Notes: generated by a model not told the origin, from the letters alone. A DNA stretch of 64,000 nucleotides from Acinetobacter sp. WCHA45 (GCF_002165255.2 NZ_CP028561.1:1736001-1800000), one strand, 5' to 3'; shown: positions 10,052 through 20,270, counted from the stretch's first letter. Made by a program: numbers and translations.

Positions 10052-10068
10052 AGCGTATTTCATCAGAA

Positions 10069-10443
10069 TTATTTCTTCAACACTTCTGCGACACAGGCAT
10101 TTACTGTTTTAGAAACAACTTGATTTACAATCGTTGCACGCGCTGTAGGATCAATCGCAGCTGTGGCCAATTCAACAGTCGTTACACTATTTGGTGCTTT
10201 TTCACTAACACATCCACATACATTCGTTTGAATGTTTTCACGTTGCTCAGATGTCATTAAACGTGTCGCTGTTTTCCATGCTGGTAATGTATTGATCTCA
10301 TTAATACATTTTGCATTCACAGCAATTTTTAATGCAGCCATACCTAGCTGCTGAGATGTTGTTGCAGTGGAATTATTAGTATTTGGCGCAACACACCCAT
10401 TTAAAGCAAATAACATAGGTACGATAAAGAATAATTTTTTCAC
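10069..10443 (-). CDS. Small putative lipoprotein, unknown function
   Basis: A 124-residue exported protein with a short signal sequence (MKKLFFIVPMLFALNGC); the Cys at about residue 17 sits in a lipobox-like ALNGC, with Asn at an unusual position. The mature part is Ala/Thr-rich with conserved Cys at NAKC, NVCGCV and VNACV, so disulphides or metal binding are possible. No family recognised. A decayed paralogue lies directly downstream (9558-9923), so the pair probably arose by tandem duplication. Confidence 0.7.
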   Translation of the reverse strand: MKKLFFIVPMLFALNGCVAPNTNNSTATTSQQLGMAALKIAVNAKCINEINTLPAWKTATRLMTSEQRENIQTNVCGCVSEKAPNSVTTVELATAAIDPTARATIVNQVVSKTVNACVAEVLKK

Positions 10444-10585
10444 GAACTCAAACCTGTATCCAAAATTTTAGCACGCGTATTGTGCCTAAAGGATGACTTG
10501 AAAGAAATGACTGTGTAGATTCTTTACATAATATAACAATCAAGTTGCATTTGACTTACTGCTCTACACGTAAAACGCTCTGTTA

Positions 10586-10602
10586 CATATACACTGTATA
10601 TG
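10586..10602. promoter_or_regulatory. Perfect 17-base palindrome upstream of the cytochrome b561 gene
   Basis: CATATACA-C-TGTATATG is a perfect inverted repeat about 57 bases before the cytochrome b561 start, between two divergent genes. It looks like an operator for a dimeric regulator. The regulator is unknown. Confidence 0.4.
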
Positions 10603-10658
10603 AAGAAAAATGAGCTATTTAAAATCGTAAAACTCATATTCACCGCTAGGATGTTGCG

Positions 10659-11213
10659 ATGTCAACCTCAGCACAATATTACACTCGCACAGCGCAAATT
10701 TTACACTGGCTGATGGCGGTTATTTTTATCACAGCTTGGCTGATCGGCTTTTACAGTGGGAATTTTCTCAGCTATGACGTTGATGGAAGCTTCAAAGGCA
10801 ATGTTATTACACTACATAAAAATATAGCTACCACCATTATCTTTCTGGTTGTGATTCGAATTTTTTGGCGTTATACCCACCCAGTCCCTAAACTACCAAA
10901 CACCATGTCACCTATGATGAAGACTTTGGCTCATATCGGCCATTTCTTACTGTATTTCATGCTACTTGCGCTACCAATTACCGGCTGTTTATTTAGCTGG
11001 AGTGCTGGACATCCAGCTCCTGTTTTATATTTATTTGAAATTCCTCGCCTAGTTCAAGATAATCCTGACCTGCTTGAAATAGTGAAACCATTACACATTT
11101 ATCTTTCTTGGTTTGCAGGTTTACTTATTGTTGGTCATGCTTTAGCAGCAATAAAACATCACATCATTGATAAAGATAATGTCTTATTGAGTATGTTGCG
11201 CCAACCTAAATAA
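10659..11213 (+). CDS. Cytochrome b561
   Basis: A 184-residue inner-membrane di-heme b-type cytochrome of the bacterial b561 family. In E. coli CybB acts as a superoxide:quinone oxidoreductase. Four hydrophobic segments are visible (about residues 14-34, 48-68, 85-105, 142-165). Candidate heme His residues sit at the family positions: ILHWLMA (about 16), LHKNIA (about 49), HIYLSW (about 145) and VGHALAAIKHH (about 158). GCGATG gives the start, with AGG upstream. It stands alone, with a terminator directly after it. No link with the divergent small exported protein is evident. Confidence 0.88.
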   Translation: MSTSAQYYTRTAQILHWLMAVIFITAWLIGFYSGNFLSYDVDGSFKGNVITLHKNIATTIIFLVVIRIFWRYTHPVPKLPNTMSPMMKTLAHIGHFLLYFMLLALPITGCLFSWSAGHPAPVLYLFEIPRLVQDNPDLLEIVKPLHIYLSWFAGLLIVGHALAAIKHHIIDKDNVLLSMLRQPK

Positions 11214-11225
11214 ATCCTGACACAT

Positions 11226-11251
11226 AAAAAAACCGCTTAATGCGGTTTTTT
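11226..11251. terminator. Bidirectional terminator between cytochrome b561 and the deaminase gene
   Basis: AAAAAACCGC and GCGGTTTTTT flank a 5-base loop. It sits just after both convergent stop codons. Confidence 0.85.
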
Positions 11252-11255
11252 ACAT

Positions 11256-12326
<1,071 letters not shown>

Positions 12327-12335
12327 TTAAATGGC

Positions 12336-13655
12336 TTAACCACCAAATGCAATAAATTTAAATACCCACAGTGCAGCAATAATCCAAACCATGTAAGGAA
12401 CTGTTTTTGCTTTGCCTGTAAATAATTTGACTAATGCATAACTAATAAAGCCCATTGCAATACCATCCGCAATTGAATACGTAAATGGCATAAATACAAT
12501 CGTTAAAAATGCAGGTACTGCTTCTGTAATATCATCCCAATCAATATGTGTGATTCCTTGAATCATCAACACACCGATAAATAATAATGCAGGAGCTGTT
12601 GCAAAACTTGGAACAGATTGAGCTAATGGTGCCAAGAATAAGCAGCCAATAAATAAGAATGCAACGACAACGGCAGTCAAACCTGTACGACCACCCGCAG
12701 CAACGCCAGATGCAGATTCGATATAAGGTGTGGTTGAAGATGTACCTAATGCTGCACCTGCAACAATTGCTGTTGAATCAGCAAACAACGCTTTCTTTAA
12801 TCGTGGTAATTTACCATCTTGAAGCAATCCAGCGCGATGTGAAACACCAACTAAAGTCCCTGTACTATCAAATAAATCGACAATAAAGAAGACAAAAATC
12901 ACACCAACCATACTTGCAGTAAATAAACCTTCAAAGTCCATTTGCATAAAGGTGGGTGCAATCGATGGAATTTGTCCAACAACACCTTTAAATTCATTTA
13001 AGCCTAAAGCTGTCGCTATTCCAGTCACAGCAAGAATACTAATGATGATCGCACCACGAACTTTTAACTGGTGTAAAACCACAATCATTAAAAAGCCAAA
13101 TAAAGCCAGTAAAACCGTAGGTTGCTTGATATTTCCCAGACCAACTAAAGTCGCTGGATTGTCTACAATGATGCCTGCATTTTTAAGCGCAATGAGGGCA
13201 AGAAATAAACCAATACCCCCGCCAATCGCAAATTTAAGCGACATAGGAATGGCATTGACAATCGCTTCACGAATTTTAAAAAAGCTGATTGCCAAAAAGA
13301 TTAAACCTGATACAAAAACAGCCGCAAGCGCCGTCTGCCAAGGTACACCCATGCCTAAACAGACCGAATAGGTAAAGTAGGCATTTAGGCCCATCCCCGG
13401 TGCAAGTGCGATTGGATAATTGGCAACAATCCCCATTACCAAGCAACCAATAGCAGCAGCTAAACAGGTTGCAACAAACACGGCACCATGATCCATTCCA
13501 GTTTCGGAAAGAATAAGTGGGTTTACAATAATGATGTAACACATCGTCAAAAATGTAGTTACACCCGCTAGAACTTCTGTTCTGAAGTTGGTTTTGTTCT
13601 CACTTAATTTAAATAAGCGTTCTAAAACACCAACCGAAGCATTAGGCGTTGTCAT
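12336..13655 (-). CDS. NCS2/AzgA-type purine permease
   Basis: A 439-residue polytopic inner-membrane transporter of the AzgA-like branch of the nucleobase-cation symporters, which imports adenine, guanine or hypoxanthine with protons. Seen: a family N-terminus (TNFRTEVLAGVTTFLTMCYIIIVNP), about 12-14 hydrophobic segments, FDSTGTLVGVSHRAG with the conserved Asp, and GTSSTTPYIESASGVAAGGRTG. The deaminase next door points to adenine or hypoxanthine as substrate. The ATG at 13655 follows AGGTGC. Exact specificity cannot be read from the sequence. Confidence 0.9.
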   Translation of the reverse strand: MTTPNASVGVLERLFKLSENKTNFRTEVLAGVTTFLTMCYIIIVNPLILSETGMDHGAVFVATCLAAAIGCLVMGIVANYPIALAPGMGLNAYFTYSVCLGMGVPWQTALAAVFVSGLIFLAISFFKIREAIVNAIPMSLKFAIGGGIGLFLALIALKNAGIIVDNPATLVGLGNIKQPTVLLALFGFLMIVVLHQLKVRGAIIISILAVTGIATALGLNEFKGVVGQIPSIAPTFMQMDFEGLFTASMVGVIFVFFIVDLFDSTGTLVGVSHRAGLLQDGKLPRLKKALFADSTAIVAGAALGTSSTTPYIESASGVAAGGRTGLTAVVVAFLFIGCLFLAPLAQSVPSFATAPALLFIGVLMIQGITHIDWDDITEAVPAFLTIVFMPFTYSIADGIAMGFISYALVKLFTGKAKTVPYMVWIIAALWVFKFIAFGG

Positions 13656-13985
13656 AACATAGCACCTGTTAAAATCTGAGATCTTAGGAATTGAAATCTA
13701 TACACTTGCATTTCAATCTTTTTTGAATTTGCGAAATGGCATACACAACGACAAAGCAATCTCTATGCCAGCCGAATACTTGTGACACCAACAAGATGTA
13801 TAAATGTGACCCGCTATCAAAATGTAAAAAGCTGCATAACGAGATGCAGCTTTTTATTCAATGGTAAATATTTTAACAGATTTTAAGCAAAACTTGACGG
13901 CTTCAAATCAAAAAAAGGCTAGTTATCATACATTCTAGAAAGACACATACACTGAATTGCAATAATTATTGATTAATATCAATGA
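13656..13985. other. Intergenic region upstream of the purine permease
   Basis: 330 bases without a gene. It holds the hairpin at 13830-13851 and otherwise AT-rich sequence. I looked for the conserved loops and P1 stem of a purine riboswitch and did not see them. Confidence 0.6.
13826..13856. terminator. Bidirectional hairpin terminator
   Basis: AGCTGCAT and ATGCAGCT flank a 6-base loop, with an A-run before and a T-run after. On the minus strand it would end the small membrane-protein transcript about 130 bases past its stop. On the plus strand no upstream gene is evident. Confidence 0.6.
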
Positions 13986-14183
13986 CTATTGATCGTTCTT
14001 ATACGATGACAAATGTGTATGCTTGGTATAATTAGGATTATTCTGGATCATATGCAAACTCTGTTCCGCATCATTTACAATTTTCGTAAGCTCTTGGTGT
14101 CTTTTATCTTGGGCATCTACATATGCAGCGTAACCTAAAACAACAATCGAACAAACAACAAGCAATGGAAGGAATTTCTTCAT
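13986..14183 (-). CDS. Small membrane-anchored or exported protein, unknown function
   Basis: A 65-residue protein starting MKKFLPLLVVCSIVVLGYAAYVDAQ: a basic start and one hydrophobic segment, which is either a signal peptide ending near VDAQ or a membrane anchor, then a polar His/Asn/Lys-rich tail. AGAGAT lies about 8 bases before the ATG at 14183; the longer frame to 14234 has no matching ribosome site. No family recognised. Confidence 0.55.
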   Translation of the reverse strand: MKKFLPLLVVCSIVVLGYAAYVDAQDKRHQELTKIVNDAEQSLHMIQNNPNYTKHTHLSSYKNDQ

Positions 14184-14459
14184 TATTATTATCTCTATTG
14201 TATGCTTTTCTTGAATATTAACAATAATAAACAAAAAAGAGAATTAATTAACATTAAATAATCAAAAATTAGAAATAATTCACAATTATATGATTATTTA
14301 TGAATTGATTTTGTATATTTTTCATCCAAATAAATCTTAAATTATTTATATTCTTAATGCAATTCCATTTTATATAATTCAATTAGATAGCTTGAAATTT
14401 AAGCATTTTTTATAACATTTGTTAAAATTAAAGATGGATTATTATCAAAAATCAAATAA

Positions 14460-14492
14460 AAAAGCGTCTTTAGTTTAACTAAAGACGCTTTT
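14460..14492 (-). terminator. Terminator after the siderophore-receptor pseudogene
   Basis: AAAAGCGTCTTTAGTT and its exact complement (16-bp arms) surround a single base, with A-rich sequence on the upstream plus-strand side that reads as T-rich on the minus strand. It lies 24 bases past the stop at 14516. Confidence 0.8.
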
Positions 14493-14515
14493 ACTCATAT
14501 GCGATCTAAACAAGT

Positions 14516-15416
14516 TTAAAACTGATAATTCAATCGAACTAGAACATTACGTGGTGTTCCAGGAATTGACTCTGAGCGCCAATAGTCTTTATTGGTTAGG
14601 TTATTTACAGCAAGCGTAACGTTCCAAGGATCAGCGCTATAACCAATTGCAGCATCTAAACGCGTGAATCCTTGAAAATCGATAGGCGTATTATCTAAAT
14701 TGCCATTGGAATATATCTTCGCATCACCAACATAAGTTGCGCCAATTTCACCATAGATCTTCTCGACTGGTAAATAGCGTATAAATAAGTTTCCAGTATG
14801 GCGTGGAGTATTATTGAGTACTTTACCAACATTGGCCGCTTTATTGTCTTTAGAAATCTCTGTATCCATATAGCTATAGCCTCCCCGTACAAACAAGTTA
14901 TCTAAAGCACGTCCAATAAAGCTAAACTCTATCCCTTTAGACTGATGCTGGACCCTTCAATATTTCAATACGCTCAATATTGGCAGTACTACGGCGAACT
15001 TGACCACTTTCACGGACACCATCACGATAGATATCGCCAGTATCTACATTAAATCCGCGCAAGTTGATGCCATCACCACGCATATCATAGCTCGTTGATA
15101 CCCCAGGTATTCCCTGTAACATGACACTTAAATCATTTGCACCATAGATTTTATATTTCTGAACATCAATGGTATCAATCGTTTGAGGAATATCTTTTTT
15201 CTTTAGCCCATTTCGAGTCACGCTGGCTTGATCATAATCAATATAGCTTTTAATTGGATCAAGCTCACTCATTGCTTCAATTTTAATCGTTGGCATAACC
15301 GCAGCCTGAATATTGTTTTCGTTGGCAAATAGGTACTGCGCTTGTAAGAGCATTAAGCTTAATGCACTAAATCTAAAAATAGGCTTGTAAGAGAGCGTAA
15401 CATATCGAGATGTCAT
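14516..15416 (-). pseudogene. TonB-dependent siderophore receptor with large internal deletion
   Basis: The first part (15416 down to about 14943) encodes a signal peptide and most of the plug domain: TVDTIDVQKYKIYG-like text, LSVMLQGIPGVST, RGDGINLRGF and IERIEILKGPASV, where the frame hits TAA. Directly after, in another frame, come the last strands of the barrel (KGIEFSFIGRALDNLFVRGG, then NNLTNKDYW and a final Phe, NVLVRLNYQF). Family members have about 700 residues; only about 300 codons remain, so roughly 400 codons are missing between plug and barrel end. The join lies in CAGTCTAAAGGG at about 14936-14947, where CAGT could belong to either side. The product cannot form a barrel. Confidence 0.85.
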
Positions 15417-15486
15417 AAAAATTCCAAACAAAAATCAGACAAATATTAAGAAAAACTTAAAATATAAAAAACAATACAATATTAAT

Positions 15487-15505
15487 GAAAATAATTCTTA
15501 TTTTT
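15487..15505. promoter_or_regulatory. Possible Fur box between two TonB-receptor genes
   Basis: GAAAATAATTCTTATTTTT matches the 19-base Fur consensus (GATAATGATAATCATTATC) at about 11 positions. It lies between the divergent receptor pseudogene and the intact receptor, where iron control is expected. The region is AT-rich, so chance similarity is possible. Confidence 0.35.
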
Positions 15506-15702
15506 ACCATATTTTACATAAATTCTTTCTTACAGCTTATTAAGCAGTCAATTTTTACGAAATCATGCTCTTTAATAGCGGATAAATAATTAAAAAAATA
15601 TTTTTTAAATCTGAGGCTTATTTAAGCTAAATTCCATTTTTCTACACAATTTTACATTAGGCTACACACAAAATAATTTGATCTTTCTTTTGGGGTACTT
15701 GA

Positions 15703-17766
15703 ATGAAATATCCACTCTATTCTGGGAAATTGAGTGTACTTAGCTCGGCATTACTGAGTATCAGCACTTCAGTTTTCGCCGCTGATAGCAACATAACAAT
15801 ACCTACAGAAACAGCAACGCAGGTTTTACCTACCCTATCGTTTAAAGCATCGGCAGAGCCACAGAAACCAAAAGATGATGATATAAGTGCTGTACCTAAA
15901 ACCATTATCACCCGTGATGAAATGCTACAGTACGGCGATCAATCCGTCATGGATGCATTACGTAGAGCTGCTGGATTTCAACTTCCGACACCTGGACAAG
16001 GTCCACGCGGTGGTGGCGGCGCTTCTGGAATGCGTTTCCGTGGTGGAGCTGGTCCAACATTCCTTATCAATGGTGAACCTGTGCAAGGTGGACCACGTGG
16101 TGGGATGTCTATTATTGACACGATTACCCCTGAAATGATTGAACGAATTGAAGTCGTGAAGCAGCCAAGTGTTGCTCAAGCGTCTGTTGCGTCATCAGCT
16201 GTTATCAATATTATTTTGAAAGAACCTCTCGATAGTCGCATCAGTGGCTCGATAAAAGTAGGTTATGGTAAGTATGAGGATTCTGAGAAACAATCAAAGA
16301 GCGAAAAAAAAATCAGCCTACAAGCTGATGGTCGTGAAAATCAATGGTCATATAGTGTTTCTGCAAATCAAATGTGGGTTGATAACACATCCCTAACCAA
16401 AACAGAAACATCAGCGGGTACACGTGAACAATCGCGCACGGTCAATCGAAGCATGCAAATGTTTTCACCTCGCTTGCAATACGATCTCGATGATCAACAA
16501 AAATTGATTGCCGAATTATTCTATCGCAACATCAAAATGGATGGTTATTCAGCCAATCAAACGCAAGATGATAAAAATGATAGCATTCGTTTAAATACAC
16601 GTTATGAGCGAAAAGACAAAGACTTAAGCGATAAGATTCGGCTATCCGTTGAACGTCAAACCGAAACTCAACTCACCCGTTCACCTCAAAATACCATTTA
16701 TACCGATGAAACCATTCATGAATATGGCCTCGCTTATGATGGGATGCGTAAATTAGATCCGACTCGTCAAATCAAATTTGGTGTTGATACACGGAGTAGT
16801 AATTTAGACAGTAATGTGAGCAATCGTTTAGATGAGGAACGTTATGCTTTATATGCCGAGGGAAGCTGGCGTTTTACAGATCGACAAACCATTACGTTGG
16901 GCGCGCGCCAAGAATGGTTAAATCGCTCTGGTCTAGTTGATTATCAGGACCAACATCTTAGCCCTGTACTTGCTTATCGTTTTGATCTAACCGAACAATG
17001 GTCGATTCAAACCAACCTGAGCCAAGCATTTAACAGTCCAAAAACTGATCGTCTCATTCCGAATGTCACTGTTTCTACAGATAGCGATGCTGGTTCATTG
17101 AATAATCCTGATCGCGGTGGTAATCCTGACTTAAAACCAGAGAAAACAAGCGCTGTAGAATCAACTCTGGCATATGACTCAGCGAATGGTGGTATGAGTT
17201 TAACTGCATATCATCGCGAAATTAAAGATTACATCGAAAAGGTGATTGCGCTTGAAGGGTCACGTTATGTTGAACGTCCACAAAACCAAAATCAAGCAAC
17301 GACCTATGGTGTTGAACTTTCTGGACGTTATGCGCTGAAACAAACGGATGCAGGTCATTCATTTATGCTGAATGGGCAAATATCAACGATTCGTGCAAAA
17401 GTTGAAGATGAACAGCATAATGAGCGTTTAGTCAGCGATGTTGCCCCATATAATGCAAGTGCGGGGTTATCTTATAACTTTAAGCCTTGGCAGCTTTCTA
17501 CCAGTATCAATGTGAGCTATACACCTGAATTTACGCGTGGTTTAGATGGTCAACCTTATGATCGAACCACCAATCAACGTTTTGGATTAGACCTCAGTGC
17601 AACCAAGCGTTTCACTGGTGGCTGGGCGGCAAGTTTAAATCTCAACAATCTACTCAGTACAGATTATAAAGAACGACTGACCAATCAATCTGACGGTAGT
17701 TTATATCAAGCAAGAACAAATCAAGGTATGGCGAGTTTCCAATTCTCTGTTGAGAAAAAGTTCTAA
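15703..17766 (+). CDS. TonB-dependent outer-membrane receptor
   Basis: A 687-residue receptor that would import a metal chelate or similar ligand using TonB energy. Signal peptide at residues 1-27 (ends SVFAA); plug domain about 60-170 (PKTIITRDEMLQYG, SVMDALRRAAGF, MRFRGGAGPTFLINGEPV, MIERIEVVKQPS); then a 22-strand-type barrel ending in Phe (FSVEKKF). The plug has an unusual Gly-rich loop around 95-110 (PGQGPRGGGGASG). The C-terminal half has LKPEKTSAVE and NNLLSTDYKERL blocks typical of the family. It points toward the redox operon at 18.2-21.8 kb, which suggests joint function in metal acquisition. Ligand unknown. Confidence 0.9.
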   Translation: MKYPLYSGKLSVLSSALLSISTSVFAADSNITIPTETATQVLPTLSFKASAEPQKPKDDDISAVPKTIITRDEMLQYGDQSVMDALRRAAGFQLPTPGQGPRGGGGASGMRFRGGAGPTFLINGEPVQGGPRGGMSIIDTITPEMIERIEVVKQPSVAQASVASSAVINIILKEPLDSRISGSIKVGYGKYEDSEKQSKSEKKISLQADGRENQWSYSVSANQMWVDNTSLTKTETSAGTREQSRTVNRSMQMFSPRLQYDLDDQQKLIAELFYRNIKMDGYSANQTQDDKNDSIRLNTRYERKDKDLSDKIRLSVERQTETQLTRSPQNTIYTDETIHEYGLAYDGMRKLDPTRQIKFGVDTRSSNLDSNVSNRLDEERYALYAEGSWRFTDRQTITLGARQEWLNRSGLVDYQDQHLSPVLAYRFDLTEQWSIQTNLSQAFNSPKTDRLIPNVTVSTDSDAGSLNNPDRGGNPDLKPEKTSAVESTLAYDSANGGMSLTAYHREIKDYIEKVIALEGSRYVERPQNQNQATTYGVELSGRYALKQTDAGHSFMLNGQISTIRAKVEDEQHNERLVSDVAPYNASAGLSYNFKPWQLSTSINVSYTPEFTRGLDGQPYDRTTNQRFGLDLSATKRFTGGWAASLNLNNLLSTDYKERLTNQSDGSLYQARTNQGMASFQFSVEKKF

Positions 17767-17801
17767 CTTTACTGCCTAGGCTAAATTGATTCATCATTAA
17801 C

Positions 17802-17834
17802 AAAAGCCAGTTATGAAAATAGCTGGTTTTTTAG
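17802..17834 (+). terminator. Terminator after the TonB-dependent receptor
   Basis: A 13-bp stem (17802-17814 with 17819-17831, two G-T pairs) with a GAAA loop and a T-run. Confidence 0.8.
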
Positions 17835-17930
17835 ATTTCAAAATAGATATTAAAAATCTAACTATGAGAATTTTCGATATTGGGAATGCTATGATCTGCA
17901 TATTATTTTCTTTAATGAATAAAGGATAAT

Positions 17931-18153
17931 ATGAGAGCCGAACTCAAAGCCAAAATCCTACAGGTCTGCGATGAAAAAATTGCAAAAAAAGGCAGTAACG
18001 TCGGACTTTCTTTCTATACCTTTTTTGCCAATAAAAATGATGATCCTGAACACTTAATGGAAACTGCCCCATTGGTGGATCATTAAACATCGACTTGATC
18101 ATTTTGAAAAAGCTGACAAGATCAAAGCACTAGTCTTAGCCCAACCCGATTAA
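17931..18153 (+). pseudogene. Small cytoplasmic protein gene with +1 frameshift
   Basis: ATG at 17931 after AAAGGATAAT opens MRAELKAKILQVCDEKIAKK and stops at 18086 after 51 codons. The sequence after the stop stays coding in the next frame (WWIIKHRLDHFEKADKIKAL) to TAA at 18153. The whole unit is 223 bases, one more than a multiple of three. Removing one C from the run at 18067-18070 joins the two halves into a 73-residue protein with no gap. The family is unknown to me. The error could be biological or a base-calling slip in the C run. Confidence 0.65.
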
Positions 18154-18162
18154 TCAAACGTC

Positions 18163-19635
18163 TTAATACACATCGCGTTGATAACGCTGTTGCTGCTTAA
18201 GCTGTTCTACCTGTTCATACCCTAGAATCTCTTTTAGTGCTTGATCAACACCGCTCGCCATGCCTTGTAAACTACCACAGACATATATCGCTGCGCCTTG
18301 TGCAATCCATGCTTGTAATTGAACCGATTGTTTTCTTAGACAATCTTGCACATAGACTTTTTCAGCCTGATCACGTGAAAAAGCATAATCCACATGCTCC
18401 AGAAAACCATGCTGCTGCCAATAGCGAATCTCTGTTTGGTACAAATGATCAAACTGCTGCTGTCTTTCACCAAAAATCAACCAATTCCGTCTATATCCCC
18501 AATGCTCACGTTGGCGTAAATGTGCAACTAGACCTGCGATTCCCGTACCATTGCCAATTAAAATCAGTGGTCGATCATCATGAACTAAGTGAAAACTTGG
18601 ATTATGACGTATGTTGGCTTGCAGCGATTGGTCTTGCTCCAACCCCACTGTCAACCAACCTGAGCCTAGTCCTAAACCTGATTCAGTCTGTTGCTGTCTC
18701 ACCACCAATTCAATTAAACCGTTTTCAGGCAAACTAGCAATCGAATATTCACGCTGAGCTAAGGATTCAAATTGTGTAATCCATTCAGCAAATGAAAGTG
18801 ATGCGCGAGGTGGTAATTTTCTTAAATTTAAGCGGCGCAGTTGAGGTATGAAATCCACTGCATCTTCTTGCTGTTGTGCTACTAAAAAATTCTGAATATC
18901 AATCGTATTATTTTCACATTGAATTTCTAAAATATCGCCTGATGACCAAACCAAATCTTGTTCAGGAATTAATTGGATTTTATAAATTGCTTCCCCAATA
19001 CTGCCTCTATTCAAGCATTGGCGATGAGCAAACTTTAATTCTACATGCTCTTTTTCAATAGATAGCGCTGAAAATTGAGTGCTGGTTAACTGCTCCAAGC
19101 CAAGCAACCATTGTTCTAAATCACGACTATTGAGCTGATCCACACAAACTATTGGAAATAGAGCTTGAGCTTGTTGCTTCAATAACCATTGTTCTAGTGT
19201 TTTCCCAAACTGACAAAAATTCGAGTAACGTTGATCACCCAATGCAAGCACTGAAAATGACAAATGCGATAAATCTAAAGATTGGGAAAGAATTTTATGG
19301 ACAAATGACTGGGCTGCATCAGGTGCATCCCCTTCTCCATAGGTACTCACCACCCATAAAATACGTTGATGTTTCGTTAAATCAGTAATACTCAGTTCTT
19401 GAATATTTCGAATTGCAGTGCGATGATCAATTAAACGCAATTGTTCAGCGGTGTGATTTGCCCAAGATTCAGCATGCCCCGATTGACTGGCATACACCAC
19501 TAAATAAGCAGGATGATCTTGATTCGTTTTTTGCTTCGCATGACCTTGTTGCCATAATAACCAAACAATTATAAAAAGATGTAGACTCAATAATATTGCC
19601 AATATCACAATAATCGTCAGTACAGCTTGAGTCAT
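18163..19635 (-). CDS. Membrane-anchored flavodoxin/ferredoxin-NADP reductase-type flavoprotein
   Basis: A 490-residue diflavin reductase similar to the sulphite reductase alpha chain. One N-terminal membrane helix (about 5-28), a flavodoxin domain that binds FMN (about 42-185; VVYASQSGHAESWA, then STYGEGDAPD and LGDQRYSNFCQFG), an FAD-binding domain with REYSIAS (about 305), and an NADPH domain (ILIGNGTGIAGLV, then YVCGSLQGMASGVD) ending in RYQRDVY. Electrons would pass NADPH to FAD to FMN and then to a membrane acceptor. It starts 10 bases after the PepSY gene, third in the operon with it and the ApbE-DUF2271 gene. Likely role: feeding electrons to periplasmic metal reduction. Confidence 0.88.
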   Translation of the reverse strand: MTQAVLTIIVILAILLSLHLFIIVWLLWQQGHAKQKTNQDHPAYLVVYASQSGHAESWANHTAEQLRLIDHRTAIRNIQELSITDLTKHQRILWVVSTYGEGDAPDAAQSFVHKILSQSLDLSHLSFSVLALGDQRYSNFCQFGKTLEQWLLKQQAQALFPIVCVDQLNSRDLEQWLLGLEQLTSTQFSALSIEKEHVELKFAHRQCLNRGSIGEAIYKIQLIPEQDLVWSSGDILEIQCENNTIDIQNFLVAQQQEDAVDFIPQLRRLNLRKLPPRASLSFAEWITQFESLAQREYSIASLPENGLIELVVRQQQTESGLGLGSGWLTVGLEQDQSLQANIRHNPSFHLVHDDRPLILIGNGTGIAGLVAHLRQREHWGYRRNWLIFGERQQQFDHLYQTEIRYWQQHGFLEHVDYAFSRDQAEKVYVQDCLRKQSVQLQAWIAQGAAIYVCGSLQGMASGVDQALKEILGYEQVEQLKQQQRYQRDVY

Positions 19636-19645
19636 CCTTTCACCC

Positions 19646-20236
19646 TTAAATGGCAGACCAAATGAGCAAAATAATTGCAGATAAACTACATGCCGTTAAA
19701 AGCAGATGTGTCACTAAACGGGTTTTAATGGTCAGGAACAGAATATAACCTGCCAAAGATAATAAAATAATGATGATCGCACTAATATCAATTAACCAAT
19801 GCCAAGCTGTTCCAACGTTTTTGCCACGATGCAAATCATTCAATAATGAAACAGTGGTGGCTGGTTTCTGCGTTATCTCAACATCACCATTGTCGAGCAA
19901 CACCCATAAGTCTGTTGAACCTGCTGGGCTTTCGAGACGAATCATGACCTCACCGTCTAGCACTTCACTACTTTTATAACGACCAATCAAAGGCTGTTTC
20001 GAACGAACGTATTCCACAATACTTTGGCTTGGATTCTCTTGTTTTTGCAGAGACGCAACCAGTGTTGGCGGTAAAGTGAATGTGGTGGTTTGCTCTTCAT
20101 TTTTTGATTTAAACCAATCAGGATTATTGAGAAATAAACCTGTAGCAGCAAAGAAGATCAAAACGATAAAGGCAAAGGCAGAAAGCCAACCATGCACATA
20201 CCGTGCATGGCGGTAAAAATCACGGCGTTGATACAA
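19646..20236 (-). CDS. PepSY-associated transmembrane protein (PiuB/ferric reductase-like)
   Basis: A 196-residue inner-membrane protein with helices at about 14-34, 145-165 and 170-192 and a periplasmic PepSY-like domain between. YVHGWLSAFAFIVL and LNDLHRGKNVGTAWHWLIDISA carry His residues in helices that could bind heme, as in PepSY membrane reductases. The start is TTG at 20236: GAGG stands 8 bases upstream and no in-frame ATG exists before the stop codon upstream. It lies 34 bases after the ApbE-DUF2271 gene and 10 bases before the flavodoxin reductase gene. Probable role: passing electrons across the inner membrane for ferric-chelate reduction. Confidence 0.82.
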   Translation of the reverse strand: MYQRRDFYRHARYVHGWLSAFAFIVLIFFAATGLFLNNPDWFKSKNEEQTTTFTLPPTLVASLQKQENPSQSIVEYVRSKQPLIGRYKSSEVLDGEVMIRLESPAGSTDLWVLLDNGDVEITQKPATTVSLLNDLHRGKNVGTAWHWLIDISAIIIILLSLAGYILFLTIKTRLVTHLLLTACSLSAIILLIWSAI

Positions 20237-20270
20237 GGGACTAGCCTCATAAATGGAGTGATGCTAGAAA

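Noticed and set aside
12952..13371. 139-codon plus-strand frame inside the purine permease
   Set aside because: Antisense shadow of a well-supported transporter gene.
13656..13985. Purine riboswitch upstream of the purine permease
   Set aside because: The conserved loop sequences and P1 stem of the purine class are absent; only a terminator-type hairpin is seen.
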